From Duganella aquatilis (GTDB lineage Bacteria > Pseudomonadota > Gammaproteobacteria > Burkholderiales > Burkholderiaceae_D): DNA of 64,000 nucleotides. The stretch covers positions 62,001 through 126,000 of the forward strand of contig NZ_WKJL01000017.1 in the NCBI RefSeq assembly GCF_009674565.1, in the 5' to 3' direction. Shown in pieces: positions 33,237 to 42,601 of this stretch (the first letter of the stretch is position 1; the number at the start of each line of letters is the position of its first letter). The notes under the pieces are model-generated. The model saw nothing but the letters and a program-made list of their open reading frames with translations. It ran no database searches and had not been told where the DNA came from. The position numbers and the translations under genes are program-made.

Positions 33237-34907
33237 ATGACCAAATTTGTCTTCGTCACCGGTGGCGTTGTGTCTTCCCTTGGTAAAGGGATTGCCGCCG
33301 CCTCCCTCGCCGCGATCCTCGAATCGCGCGGCCTCAAAGTCACCATGCTCAAGCTTGATCCGTACATCAACGTCGATCCTGGCACCATGTCGCCTATGCA
33401 ACACGGCGAAGTGTTTGTCACCGACGATGGCGCCGAGACCGACCTGGATCTGGGCCACTACGAGCGTTTCATCTCGACCCGCATGAAAAAGGTGAACAAC
33501 TTCACCACCGGCCAGATCTACGAATCGGTGATCCGCAAGGAACGCCGCGGCGAGTACCTGGGCAAGACCGTGCAGGTGATCCCGCACATCACCAATGAAA
33601 TCCAGGACTACATCCGTCGCGGCGCCGAAGGCTACGACGTGGCCCTGTGCGAAATCGGCGGCACCGTCGGCGATATCGAATCGCTGCCGTTCCTGGAAGC
33701 CGCGCGCCAGCTGAGCCTGCGCGCCGGCCGCAAGAACACCGCCTTCGTGCACCTGACGCTGGTGCCGTTCATCGCCTCCGCCGGCGAGCTGAAAACCAAG
33801 CCGACCCAGCACTCGGTACAGAAGCTGCGCGAAATCGGCATCTCGCCGAATGCGCTGCTGTGCCGCGCCGACCGCCGCATTCCGGAAGACGAACGCGCCA
33901 AGATCTCGCTGTTCTCGAACATCGAAGAGCAGGCCGTCATCTCCGTGTGGGACGTCGACACCATCTACAAAGTGCCGCAGATGCTGCACGACCAGGGCCT
34001 GGACGCCATCATCTGCGAAGCGCTGGACCTGAACCCGGCGCCGGCCGACCTGTCGGTCTGGAGCAAGCTGATCTACACGCTGGAACATCCGAAGACCGAA
34101 GTGTCGATCGGCATGGTCGGCAAGTACGTGGAACTGACCGAGTCGTACAAGTCGCTGACCGAAGCGCTGCGCCACGCTGGCATCCACAACGAATCGAAGG
34201 TCAACATCGAGTACATCGATTCGGAAGAGATCGAAACCACCGGTTGCGCCAACCTGGCCAAGTACGACGCCATCCTGGTGCCGGGCGGCTTCGGCAAGCG
34301 CGGCGTGGAAGGCAAGATCATGGCGGCCCAGTTCGCCCGTGAAAACAAGATCCCCTACCTGGGCATCTGCCTCGGCATGCAAGTGGCGCTGATCGAATAC
34401 GCGCGCCACAAAGCCGGCCTGACCGAAGCGAACTCGACCGAGTTCGACCTCGACACCGCCCAGCCGGTCGTCGCCCTGATCGACGAATGGCAAGGTCAGG
34501 ACGGCAAAGTCGAGAAACGCGACGAGAACTCCGACCTGGGCGGCACCATGCGCCTGGGCGCGCAGACCTGCGCCATCAAGCCGGGTACGCTGGCGTCGGA
34601 AATCTACGGCGCGGTGGTGACCGAGCGTCACCGTCACCGCTACGAAGCCAACAACCACTACCTGCCGCGCGTGGAAGCGGCCGGCCTGGTGGTGGCGGCC
34701 CGTACGCCGACCGAAGACCTGTGCGAAATCATGGAACTGCCGCGCAGCGGCGACAATTCGCACCCATGGTATATGGGCGTGCAGTACCACCCAGAATTCA
34801 AATCGACCCCGCGTGACGGCCACCCGCTGTTCACATCGTACATCAAGGCAGCGCTGGCCCACAAGGCTGCCGGCACCGCTGTTGACCTGCAAGGAGAGGC
34901 AGCATGA
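33237..34907 (+). CDS. pyrG: CTP synthase
   Basis: The ATG at 33237 opens MTKFVFVTGGVVSSLGKGIAA, the invariant PyrG N-terminus, giving 556 residues; the frame is open further upstream but without conservation. The synthetase domain (1-270) binds UTP and ATP. The class I glutaminase domain carries GICLGMQVALIEYA (nucleophile Cys) and a C-terminal HPEF (His, Glu). It converts UTP and glutamine to CTP. A TATAAT -10-like element lies at 33194. It leads the conserved pyrG-kdsA-eno-ftsB run and overlaps kdsA by 4 bp. Confidence 0.97.
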   Translation: MTKFVFVTGGVVSSLGKGIAAASLAAILESRGLKVTMLKLDPYINVDPGTMSPMQHGEVFVTDDGAETDLDLGHYERFISTRMKKVNNFTTGQIYESVIRKERRGEYLGKTVQVIPHITNEIQDYIRRGAEGYDVALCEIGGTVGDIESLPFLEAARQLSLRAGRKNTAFVHLTLVPFIASAGELKTKPTQHSVQKLREIGISPNALLCRADRRIPEDERAKISLFSNIEEQAVISVWDVDTIYKVPQMLHDQGLDAIICEALDLNPAPADLSVWSKLIYTLEHPKTEVSIGMVGKYVELTESYKSLTEALRHAGIHNESKVNIEYIDSEEIETTGCANLAKYDAILVPGGFGKRGVEGKIMAAQFARENKIPYLGICLGMQVALIEYARHKAGLTEANSTEFDLDTAQPVVALIDEWQGQDGKVEKRDENSDLGGTMRLGAQTCAIKPGTLASEIYGAVVTERHRHRYEANNHYLPRVEAAGLVVAARTPTEDLCEIMELPRSGDNSHPWYMGVQYHPEFKSTPRDGHPLFTSYIKAALAHKAAGTAVDLQGEAA

Positions 34908-35758
34908 AACTGTGCGGATTCGACGTCGGCCTGGACAAGCCGTTCTTCCTGATCTCCGGTAACTGTGTCGTCGAATCGCGCCAGATGGCGTTCGACACCG
35001 CCGGCGCACTGAAGGAAATGACCACCGAGCTGGGCATTCCCTTCATCTTCAAGGCCTCGTTCGACAAGGCCAACCGTTCGTCGGGCAAATCCTACCGCGG
35101 TCCTGGCCGCGAGCAGGGCCTGGAGATCCTGGCCGCCGTCAAGCGCGAGCTGGGCGTGCCGGTGCTGACCGACGTGCACTCGATCGAAGACATCGAAGTG
35201 GCCTCGAAAGTGGTGGACGTGCTGCAAACGCCGGCCTTCCTGTGCCGCCAGACCGACTTCATCGTCGCCTGCGCGCAGTCCGGCCTGCCGGTCAACATCA
35301 AGAAGGGCCAGTTCCTGGCCCCGCACGACATGAAGAACGTCATCGACAAAGCCCGCGCCGCCGCCAAGGAAGCCGGTCTGAACGAAGACAACTTCATGGC
35401 CTGCGAACGCGGCGCCTCGTTCGGCTACAACAACCTGGTGTCCGACATGCGCTCGCTGTCCATCATGCGCGAAACCGGCGCGCCGGTCGTGTTCGACGCC
35501 ACCCACTCGGTGCAGCTGCCAGGCGGCAACGGCACTTCGTCGGGCGGCATGCGCGAAATGGTGCCGGTGCTGTCGCGCGCGGCGGTTGCCGTGGGCGTCG
35601 ACGGCCTGTTCATGGAAACCCACCCCAATCCTGCAGAAGCCCTGTCGGACGGCCCCAACGCCGTGCCGCTGGGCCGCATGAAGGACTTGCTGTCCGTTCT
35701 GATCGAACTGGACCGCGTCACCAAAAAAGCTGGCTTCCTGGAGAACAGCTTCAACTAA
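34904..35758 (+). CDS. kdsA: 3-deoxy-8-phosphooctulonate synthase (KDO8P synthase)
   Basis: The 284-residue product contains the KdsA signatures FFLISGNCVVES, FKASFDKANRSS, VLTDVHSIEDI, LCRQTDFI, VNIKKGQFLAPHDM, VVFDATHSVQLPG and METHPNPAEALSDGPNA. It condenses arabinose 5-phosphate with phosphoenolpyruvate to make KDO8P for lipopolysaccharide inner core. The Asn in SGNCV (not Cys at the metal site) suggests the metal-independent class. Start overlaps the pyrG stop (ATGA) and AGGAGAGG lies just upstream inside pyrG. Normal length and full set of residues. Confidence 0.97.
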   Translation: MKLCGFDVGLDKPFFLISGNCVVESRQMAFDTAGALKEMTTELGIPFIFKASFDKANRSSGKSYRGPGREQGLEILAAVKRELGVPVLTDVHSIEDIEVASKVVDVLQTPAFLCRQTDFIVACAQSGLPVNIKKGQFLAPHDMKNVIDKARAAAKEAGLNEDNFMACERGASFGYNNLVSDMRSLSIMRETGAPVVFDATHSVQLPGGNGTSSGGMREMVPVLSRAAVAVGVDGLFMETHPNPAEALSDGPNAVPLGRMKDLLSVLIELDRVTKKAGFLENSFN

Positions 35759-35883
35759 GCAGCCTGCCCGGTGTGGAAACTTTAACAATGTTCCCGCACC
35801 GGGTACAATTCCCGTTATCCTTGACCTCGCAACGCGCGTAAAGACGCGGCGCGACTTCGTATCGCCTAACTTTGGAGAATGAC

Positions 35884-37167
<1,284 letters not shown>

Positions 37168-37177
37168 TTAAGCAAGC

Positions 37178-37200
37178 GCGGCCGGAGCAAATCCGGCCGC
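37178..37200 (+). other. GC-rich hairpin between eno and ftsB
   Basis: GCGGCCGGA, loop GCAAA, TCCGGCCGC: a perfect 9-bp stem 10 bp after the eno stop and ending 9 bp before the ftsB start. There is no T-tract, so it more likely acts as an mRNA processing/stability hairpin that lowers ftsB expression relative to eno than as a full terminator. Confidence 0.6.
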
Positions 37201-37209
37201 ATTCACCTC

Positions 37210-37542
37210 ATGCGCCTGATTACGCTCGGACTGGCTTTCCTGCTGCTGTTGATCCAGTACCCGTTGTGGCTGGGGAAGGGCGGCTGGCTGCGCGTGAAAG
37301 ACTTCGAGTCGCAGGTGGATGTGGCGCACAAGAAGAATGCGGAGCTGATCGCCCGCAACGCCAAGCTCGACTCCGAAGTGCGCGACCTCAAGGACGGCAC
37401 CGGCGCGGTCGAGGAGCGTGCCCGCTACGAACTCAGCATGATCAAGCAGAACGAGATCTTCGTTCAGATCGTCGGCAAAGGCCAGAGTGCCGCGCTGGCG
37501 CCGCTGGCTCCCAAGCCGGCCGAACAACCACCCCGTCCCTAA
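37210..37542 (+). CDS. ftsB: Cell-division protein FtsB (septum formation initiator)
   Basis: The 110-residue product has one N-terminal membrane helix (LITLGLAFLLLLIQYPLWLG), then GGWLRVKDFESQVDVAHKKN and a coiled coil (NAELIARNAKLDSEVRDL), followed by the conserved KDGTGAVEERARYELSMIK and NEIFVQIV. This matches FtsB, part of the FtsQLB divisome complex. The position after eno is the classic location in proteobacteria. A Pro/Ala-rich tail follows. It is 8 bp upstream of a solute-binding protein gene that is probably in the same transcript. Confidence 0.94.
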   Translation: MRLITLGLAFLLLLIQYPLWLGKGGWLRVKDFESQVDVAHKKNAELIARNAKLDSEVRDLKDGTGAVEERARYELSMIKQNEIFVQIVGKGQSAALAPLAPKPAEQPPRP

Positions 37543-37550
37543 GATTCCCC

Positions 37551-38351
37551 ATGAAGCTGCGCGCTGGCATTTTGCTCCTGTTGGCCGTCGCCGCTTCCCA
37601 CGCCGTGTCCGCGCTGGCTGCGGGCTGCATCCCGGTGCGCGTCGGCTATACCGACCAGAACCGTCCGCCGTACTGGCTGGGCGACGGCGACAAGGTACCC
37701 GATCCGCCCGGCGCGGCGGTGGACCTGATCCGCGACGCCGTGCTGGGCGCCGGCTTCGGTTGCGCGCCGGTGTGGGTGCGCCTGCCGCCGCCGCGCATCC
37801 GGCTGGCGCTGGCAAACGGCGATGTCGACCTGGCGCCGCTGGGCGAGATGAGTTTCTATCCGGCCGAGATCGCCATCCCGCGCGACAAGGCCGGCAATAT
37901 CGACCTGAACCGCGCCTTGCACAACCAGGTGCTGGTGCTGGTGCGCACCCGGGACAAGGTGCCGGCCAACACCAATCCCATGCTGTACTTCCGGGACAAG
38001 GTGCTCGGCATCCCGATGGGTAACAGCTACGCCGCCAAGCTGCGCGAATCCGGCCTGACGCTGGACGAAGGTGCGCGCGACCTCGACCGCAACATCGAAA
38101 AGCTCAAGCTGGGCCGGGTCGACGGCGTGGTGGTGGCGGCCGTGGCGCCGGCCCACCTGAAGGAAGTGCTGGCCAAGCACAAGGGCGAAATCGAACAGAT
38201 GCCGCAACCGCTGCTGAACGTGCGCCTGTGGCTGGCTTTCAACGAGAATTTCTACCACGCGCATCCCAAGCAGTCGGAGGCGCTGTGGACCTGGCTCGAT
38301 ACCCATCGCGGCCAGCTCGGCTACGTCATGCAACGCTATCGCAAGGACTAG
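37551..38351 (+). CDS. Periplasmic solute-binding protein family 3-like (paralogue A)
   Basis: From ATG 37551, 266 residues with a signal peptide (LRAGILLLLAVAASHAVSALA) and an SBP_bac_3-like fold: CIPVRVGYTDQNRPPYWLGDG, AVDLIRDAVLGAG, RIRLALANGDVDLAPLGEMS and ENFYHAHPKQSEALWTWLD. It is clearly homologous along its length to the product of 41182 (shared RVGY-DQ-RPPYWLG, RDLD-NI-KL-L-RVDGV, SLWTW-type ends). No permease or ATPase genes are nearby, so it could be an orphan binding or sensing protein rather than an uptake component. Confidence 0.82.
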   Translation: MKLRAGILLLLAVAASHAVSALAAGCIPVRVGYTDQNRPPYWLGDGDKVPDPPGAAVDLIRDAVLGAGFGCAPVWVRLPPPRIRLALANGDVDLAPLGEMSFYPAEIAIPRDKAGNIDLNRALHNQVLVLVRTRDKVPANTNPMLYFRDKVLGIPMGNSYAAKLRESGLTLDEGARDLDRNIEKLKLGRVDGVVVAAVAPAHLKEVLAKHKGEIEQMPQPLLNVRLWLAFNENFYHAHPKQSEALWTWLDTHRGQLGYVMQRYRKD

Positions 38352-38354
38352 GGT

Positions 38355-38747
38355 ATGGAACTCAAACACATCAGCGCCATCAGCCTGTTCGTTGAAGACC
38401 TGGCGGCGGCCAGGGCGTTTTATGTGGATGTGTTTGGCGTGCCGGTGGTGTACGAAGATCCCAATTCGGCGGTGGTGCAATTCGACGGCGTGCTGATCAA
38501 TCTGCTGCAGATCACCCATGCGCCGGAGATTGTCGCGCCGGGCGCGGTGGCGCCGCGCGATGCCGGCTGCCGTTTCCAGTTCAGCATCTGGATCGACGAT
38601 GTGGATGCGATGTGCGCGCAGCTGCGGCAGCGCGGCGTCACCATCCTGAACGGACCGGTCGACCGTCCGTGGGGCATGCGCACGATTAATTTTGTCGATC
38701 CGGCCGGACACAGCTGGGAAGTCGCGCAGAAAATCACCGGCGTGTGA
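38355..38747 (+). CDS. VOC-family (glyoxalase/bleomycin-resistance fold) protein
   Basis: The 130-residue product shows the paired beta-alpha-beta-beta-beta VOC repeats: HISAISLFVEDLAAARAFYVDVFG in the first half and FSIWIDDVDAMCAQLRQRGV, PWGMRTINFVDPAGHSWEVAQ in the second. Metal ligands expected in the family (His4, Glu near the first repeat end, Glu125) are at least partly present. It begins 3 bp after the solute-binding protein gene. Substrate unknown. Confidence 0.85.
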   Translation: MELKHISAISLFVEDLAAARAFYVDVFGVPVVYEDPNSAVVQFDGVLINLLQITHAPEIVAPGAVAPRDAGCRFQFSIWIDDVDAMCAQLRQRGVTILNGPVDRPWGMRTINFVDPAGHSWEVAQKITGV

Positions 38748-38781
38748 AGGGCGTGGCAGGGGAGCCGCGAACAAGGATAGA

Positions 38782-39780
38782 ATGCGGCTCCGTTGTCGAG
38801 AGTCCGAGTCTGGTTTGAGAGCTTTATTCCTTGTCCTAATGCTGGCCGCATTCAGCGCTTCTGCCGCCGAGCCGGCCATATCCGCAGCCGATACCCTGAA
38901 CGCCGCCCAACGCGCCAGATCCGTTACGCCGAAAACCAGCGGTCCCAATGTGCTGCGCGCGCAGGTGCTGCTGGACCGCGCCCACTTTTCACCCGGCGAA
39001 ATGGATGCATCGTATGGCAGCAATATGCATCAGGCCATCCGCGGTTTCCAGAAACTGCACCAGTTGCCGGTGAACGGCAATATCGATGCCGCCACCTGGA
39101 AGGAGCTGGAGCGCGACGAGGCGCCGGTGCTGGCGGTCTACACCCTCACCGCCAGGGATGTGGCCGGGCCGTACGCGCCGGTGCCGTCCGACATGGCGGG
39201 CAAGGCCAGGCTGGCCACGCTTGGCTACGCCAACATCGCCGAAGCGCTGGGCGAGCGTTTCCATTGCAGCCCCGAGCTGCTGCACCGCCTGAATCCCGGC
39301 AGGAAGCTGAACAAGGTCGGCGAGCAGCTGCTGGTGCCGAACGTGGCCGCCATCAGGCCGCTGCCGAAAGCGGCGTCCATCCTGGTCGACGCGAAAGAGG
39401 GCACGCTGACGCTGCTGGACGCGGGCGGCATGCCGTTCGCGCAATTCCCGGCCAGCACCGGCAGCAAGCACGATCCGCTGCCGGAAGGCCGCTGGCTGGT
39501 GCGCGGCGTCGCCACCAATCCCGAATACCGCTACAACCCGAAACTGTTCTGGGACGCCAAGGCCGGCGACACCAAGGCGCGCATCGCCGGCGGTCCCAAC
39601 AACCCGGTCGGCCTGGCGTGGATCGACCTCAGCATCGAACACTACGGCATCCACGGCACGCCCGAGCCGGGCAAAATCGGCAAGACCCAGTCGCACGGCT
39701 GCATCCGTTTGACCAACTGGGACGTGATGCAGGTCGTCCATGCCGTCGCCCGTGGCGTCAACGTGCTGTTGCAAGGGTAG
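38782..39780 (+). CDS. L,D-transpeptidase (YkuD) with peptidoglycan-binding and LysM-like regions
   Basis: The ATG at 38782 follows AAGGATAG, giving 332 residues; upstream frame into the VOC gene is rejected. After a signal peptide (LRALFLVLMLAAFSASAAEP) comes a peptidoglycan-binding domain (LLDRAHFSPGEMDASYGSNM; AIRGFQKLHQLPVNG). A LysM-like segment follows (ALGERFHCSPELLHRLNPGR; GEQLLVPNV), then the YkuD domain with HYGIHGTPEPGKIGKTQSHG and CIRLTNWDV (catalytic Cys). It forms 3-3 crosslinks or attaches proteins to peptidoglycan in the periplasm. The Asp/Glu racemase gene follows in 20 bp. Confidence 0.93.
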   Translation: MRLRCRESESGLRALFLVLMLAAFSASAAEPAISAADTLNAAQRARSVTPKTSGPNVLRAQVLLDRAHFSPGEMDASYGSNMHQAIRGFQKLHQLPVNGNIDAATWKELERDEAPVLAVYTLTARDVAGPYAPVPSDMAGKARLATLGYANIAEALGERFHCSPELLHRLNPGRKLNKVGEQLLVPNVAAIRPLPKAASILVDAKEGTLTLLDAGGMPFAQFPASTGSKHDPLPEGRWLVRGVATNPEYRYNPKLFWDAKAGDTKARIAGGPNNPVGLAWIDLSIEHYGIHGTPEPGKIGKTQSHGCIRLTNWDVMQVVHAVARGVNVLLQG

Positions 39781-39800
39781 AATGGGCACGGGAGGTGCAC

Positions 39801-40490
39801 ATGAAAGTCATAGGACTGATAGGCGGGATGAGCTGGGAATCGACGGTGCCGTACTACCGTCAGGTCAACGAGACCATCAAGCAGCAACTGGGCGGCCTGC
39901 ATTCGGCCAAGGTGGTGCTGTACAGCGTGGATTTCCACGAGGTTGAGCGTTTGCAGCATGCCGGCGACTGGCAAGCGGCCGGCGCCATGATGGCCGAGGC
40001 GGCGCGCGCGCTGCAGGCGGCCGGCGCCGACTTCATCGTGCTGTGCACGAACACCATGCACAAGGTGGCGGCGGATATCGAGGCGGCGGTGCGGATTCCG
40101 CTGTTTCACATCGCCGACCCCACGGCGCGGGAAATCAAGCGTGCCGGGCTGCACAAGGTCGGCCTGCTGGGCACGCGCTTCACCATGGAGCAGGCGTTCT
40201 ACACGGACCGCCTGCGCGGGCACGGCCTGGAGGTGGTGGCGCCGGCGCCGGCCGACCGCGACATCGTGCACCGGATTATCTACGAAGAGCTGTGCCTGGG
40301 CCGCATCAACGACGCCTCGCGCGACGAGTATCGCCGCATCATGGCGGAGCTGGCCGCGCAGGGCGCGCAGGCCATCATCCTCGGCTGTACCGAAATCTCG
40401 CTGCTGGTGACGCAGGCCGACGCCGCCGTGCCGCTGTTCGACACCACCGCCATTCACGCCCACAGCGCGGCGTTGTTCTCACTTGAATAA
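39801..40490 (+). CDS. Aspartate/glutamate racemase family protein
   Basis: The ATG at 39801 follows GGAGGTG, giving 229 residues. Motifs are MKVIGLIGGMSWESTVPYYR, FIVLCTNTMHKVA (first catalytic Cys) and AIILGCTEISLLV (second catalytic Cys), with PLFHIADPTA and PLFDTT, typical of the cofactor-independent Asp/Glu/hydantoin racemases of the YgeA type. Both cysteines are present, so the enzyme should be active. Its position after an L,D-transpeptidase suggests a link to D-amino-acid supply for the cell wall, but that is only positional. Confidence 0.92.
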   Translation: MKVIGLIGGMSWESTVPYYRQVNETIKQQLGGLHSAKVVLYSVDFHEVERLQHAGDWQAAGAMMAEAARALQAAGADFIVLCTNTMHKVAADIEAAVRIPLFHIADPTAREIKRAGLHKVGLLGTRFTMEQAFYTDRLRGHGLEVVAPAPADRDIVHRIIYEELCLGRINDASRDEYRRIMAELAAQGAQAIILGCTEISLLVTQADAAVPLFDTTAIHAHSAALFSLE

Positions 40491-40499
40491 GGAGTTGTA

Positions 40500-41132
40500 A
40501 TGAAACTGATCGGCATGCTCGATTCCCCGTATGTCCGCCGCGTGGCGGTGTCTCTGCAATTGCTGGGCGTGAAGTTCGAGCACCAGTCGCTGTCGGTGTT
40601 CAGCACCTTCGATCAGTTCAGCAAGATCAATCCGGTGGTCAAGGCGCCGACGCTGGTGGATGAGGAAGGGGCGGCGCTGATGGACTCCACGCTGATCCTG
40701 CAATACGCCGAATTCATCGCCCGTCCGTCCGCGCGCCGCACGCCCACCATGCCGACCGAACTGTTCCGCTCGCAGCGTCTGCTGAGTCTGGCGCTGGCGG
40801 CCTGCGACAAGGCGGTGCAGCTGGTCTATGAGCGCGAACTGCGTCCGGCGGAAAAACTGCATCGGCCGTGGGCCGACCGCGTCGTGCTGCAAATGCGCGC
40901 CGCGCTGGACGTGCTGGAAGCCGAGCAATTGCGGCAGCCGCTGGAGGCCACCAGCGAGGCGATGCCGCCGCCCGGCGTCATGATGGCCGTCACCTGGCAC
41001 TTCATCCGCCAAATGCTGCCGGATGTGGTGGCCGATGCCGACTACCCGGCCCTGGCCGAGTACTCGCACCTGGCCGAAGCGCTGCCGGAATTCCGCGCCG
41101 CGCCGCACGGCGATGGCACTTACCAGGGATGA
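40500..41132 (+). CDS. Glutathione S-transferase family protein
   Basis: The 210-residue product has a GST N-domain (MKLIGMLDSPYVRRVAVSLQ, with SPYVRR as the catalytic-loop type of beta-proteobacterial GSTs), NPVVKAPTLVDEEG (cis-Pro) and MDSTLILQYAEF (Asp-Ser glutathione contact). The helical C-domain follows. AAGGAG lies 6 nt before the ATG. It begins 9 bp after the racemase gene, so it belongs to the same run of small genes. Substrate unknown; detoxification or redox role likely. Confidence 0.88.
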   Translation: MKLIGMLDSPYVRRVAVSLQLLGVKFEHQSLSVFSTFDQFSKINPVVKAPTLVDEEGAALMDSTLILQYAEFIARPSARRTPTMPTELFRSQRLLSLALAACDKAVQLVYERELRPAEKLHRPWADRVVLQMRAALDVLEAEQLRQPLEATSEAMPPPGVMMAVTWHFIRQMLPDVVADADYPALAEYSHLAEALPEFRAAPHGDGTYQG

Positions 41133-41181
41133 TTTGCCAAGCTTATAATGACGCTTTAGTCATTAAATCTTGCGATTGTTT

Positions 41182-41967
41182 ATGTTTCGTTTTGTCCTGT
41201 TAGCCCTTGCCCTGTTCAGCGTCGCCAGCACGCATGCCGCGTGCCCCGCGGTACGCATCGGCTATATGGACCAGGACCGTCCGCCGTACTGGCTGGGCGC
41301 CGGTGCCGAGGTGGCGGAACCGCCCGGCGTGGCGGTCGATTACCTGCGCGCGGCAGCGGCCGCCAGCATCCCTTGTCCGGTGCAGTTCGTGCGCATGCCG
41401 GGCGGCCGCCTGCGCCTGGCGTTGAAGAACGGGGCGATCGACTACCTGCCGATCGAAGAGCGGGCCGACATGCCGGCCGGGATCGTGCTGCCGCTTGACC
41501 GCAATGGCGCGCTGGACCGCAGCCGCGCCATCCATACCAGCATCATCGTGCTGGTGCGCGCCGGCGACCAGTTGCCGGTCGATCTCGTCACGCCGCGTTA
41601 TTTCCAGGGCCGCGTGATGGGCGTGCCGTTCGGCGCGCCGTATGTCGCCGCGCTGCGCGACGCCGGCATCAAGGTCGACGAGGGCGGCCGCGACCTGGAC
41701 AGCAATATCGGCAAGCTGCGCCTCAAGCGCGTTGACGGCGTGGCGATGACGGTGGGCGCGGTGGGCGATATGGACAGCGCGATTGCCGAGCGCTACGGCA
41801 ACGAGATCGTGCGCCTGCGCGTGCCGCTGTTCAGCAGTAATATCTGGCTGGCCACCAATCCGGATTACTATGCCGCGCACCGCGATCAGGTCGAGTCCCT
41901 GTGGACCTGGATGGTCACGCACCAGAACGAGCTGGGCGGCATGCTGGCCAAATACTCCCGCAAATAA
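41182..41967 (+). CDS. Periplasmic solute-binding protein family 3-like (paralogue B)
   Basis: From ATG 41182, 261 residues with signal peptide (MFRFVLLALALFSVASTHA). Opens CPAVRIGYMDQDRPPYWLGAG and shares the whole fold with the product of 37551, including RLRLALKNGAIDYLP, RDLDSNIGKLRLKRVDGVAM and a C-terminal SLWTWMVTHQNELGGMLAKY. A TATAAT at 41144 may be its own -10 element. It is followed within 9 bp by the gamma-carbonic anhydrase gene. Again no ABC permease or ATPase is nearby; ligand unknown. Confidence 0.82.
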   Translation: MFRFVLLALALFSVASTHAACPAVRIGYMDQDRPPYWLGAGAEVAEPPGVAVDYLRAAAAASIPCPVQFVRMPGGRLRLALKNGAIDYLPIEERADMPAGIVLPLDRNGALDRSRAIHTSIIVLVRAGDQLPVDLVTPRYFQGRVMGVPFGAPYVAALRDAGIKVDEGGRDLDSNIGKLRLKRVDGVAMTVGAVGDMDSAIAERYGNEIVRLRVPLFSSNIWLATNPDYYAAHRDQVESLWTWMVTHQNELGGMLAKYSRK

Positions 41968-41976
41968 GGACACCGA

Positions 41977-42513
41977 ATGCCTGTCTCTTCCTACCTGAAC
42001 ACCACGCCGCAGCTGGGCGAGGGCCTGTACCTGCATCCGTCAGCGCAAGTGATCGGCGACGTCACCGTCGGCGCCGATTGCTCGATCTGGTGCAACACCG
42101 TGCTGCGCGGCGACGTCAACCGCATCGTCATCGGCAACTGCACCAATGTGCAGGACTTCGCCATGGGCCACGTCTCGCACAGGAACGACAAGAAGCCGGA
42201 CGGCTCGCCGCTGATCATCGGCGACTACGTCACCATCGGCCACCAGGCCATGCTGCACGGCTGCACCATCGGCAACGAATGCCTGATCGGCATGGCCGCC
42301 ATCATCATGGACGATGTGGTGGTGCAGGACCAGGTGATGGTCGGCGCCGGCAGCCTGGTGCCGCCGGGGAAGGTGCTGGAAAGCGGCCACCTGTACGTCG
42401 GCCGCCCGGCTGTGAAGGTGAGGGCGCTGACGCCGGAAGAAATCGCCTACCTCAAATACTCCGCCGAGCACTATGTGCGCGTGAAGAACAACTACCTCAA
42501 AGATCACTTGTAA
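41977..42513 (+). CDS. Gamma-carbonic anhydrase family protein (YrdA-like), paralogue 1
   Basis: The 178-residue product is a left-handed beta-helix with hexapeptide repeats: IGDVTVGADCSIWCNTVLRG, IVIGNCTNVQDFAMGHVSH, IIGDYVTIGHQAMLHGC, IGNECLIGMAAIIMDD. Zinc-ligand histidines are visible in MGHVSH and GHQAMLHGC. YrdA/CaiE-type members form trimers; some have carbonic-anhydrase activity, others are structural. A second paralogue is at 52137. The gene ends within the Fur-like box that precedes the next gene. Confidence 0.9.
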   Translation: MPVSSYLNTTPQLGEGLYLHPSAQVIGDVTVGADCSIWCNTVLRGDVNRIVIGNCTNVQDFAMGHVSHRNDKKPDGSPLIIGDYVTIGHQAMLHGCTIGNECLIGMAAIIMDDVVVQDQVMVGAGSLVPPGKVLESGHLYVGRPAVKVRALTPEEIAYLKYSAEHYVRVKNNYLKDHL

Positions 42514-42528
42514 ATAAGAATCATTATT
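42510..42528 (+). promoter_or_regulatory. Fur-like box upstream of the TonB receptor gene
   Basis: The 19-bp stretch GTAAATAAGAATCATTATT agrees at about 14 of 19 positions with the Fur consensus GATAATGATAATCATTATC, including an uninterrupted ATCATTAT. It lies about 75 bp before a TonB receptor whose downstream gene encodes a HemS-like protein, which fits iron/heme control. Confidence 0.6.
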
Positions 42529-42601
42529 GTTAAGATGATTCTTTGCCAGCAATCGTCCTATCTCCGAGAGCCAGCGTTTAACTCCTCTCTCTTGGAATAT
42601 T

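Noticed and set aside
37178..37200. Hairpin after eno considered as an intrinsic terminator
   Set aside because: No T-tract follows, and ftsB starts 9 bp later in the usual eno-ftsB arrangement; listed as a hairpin only.
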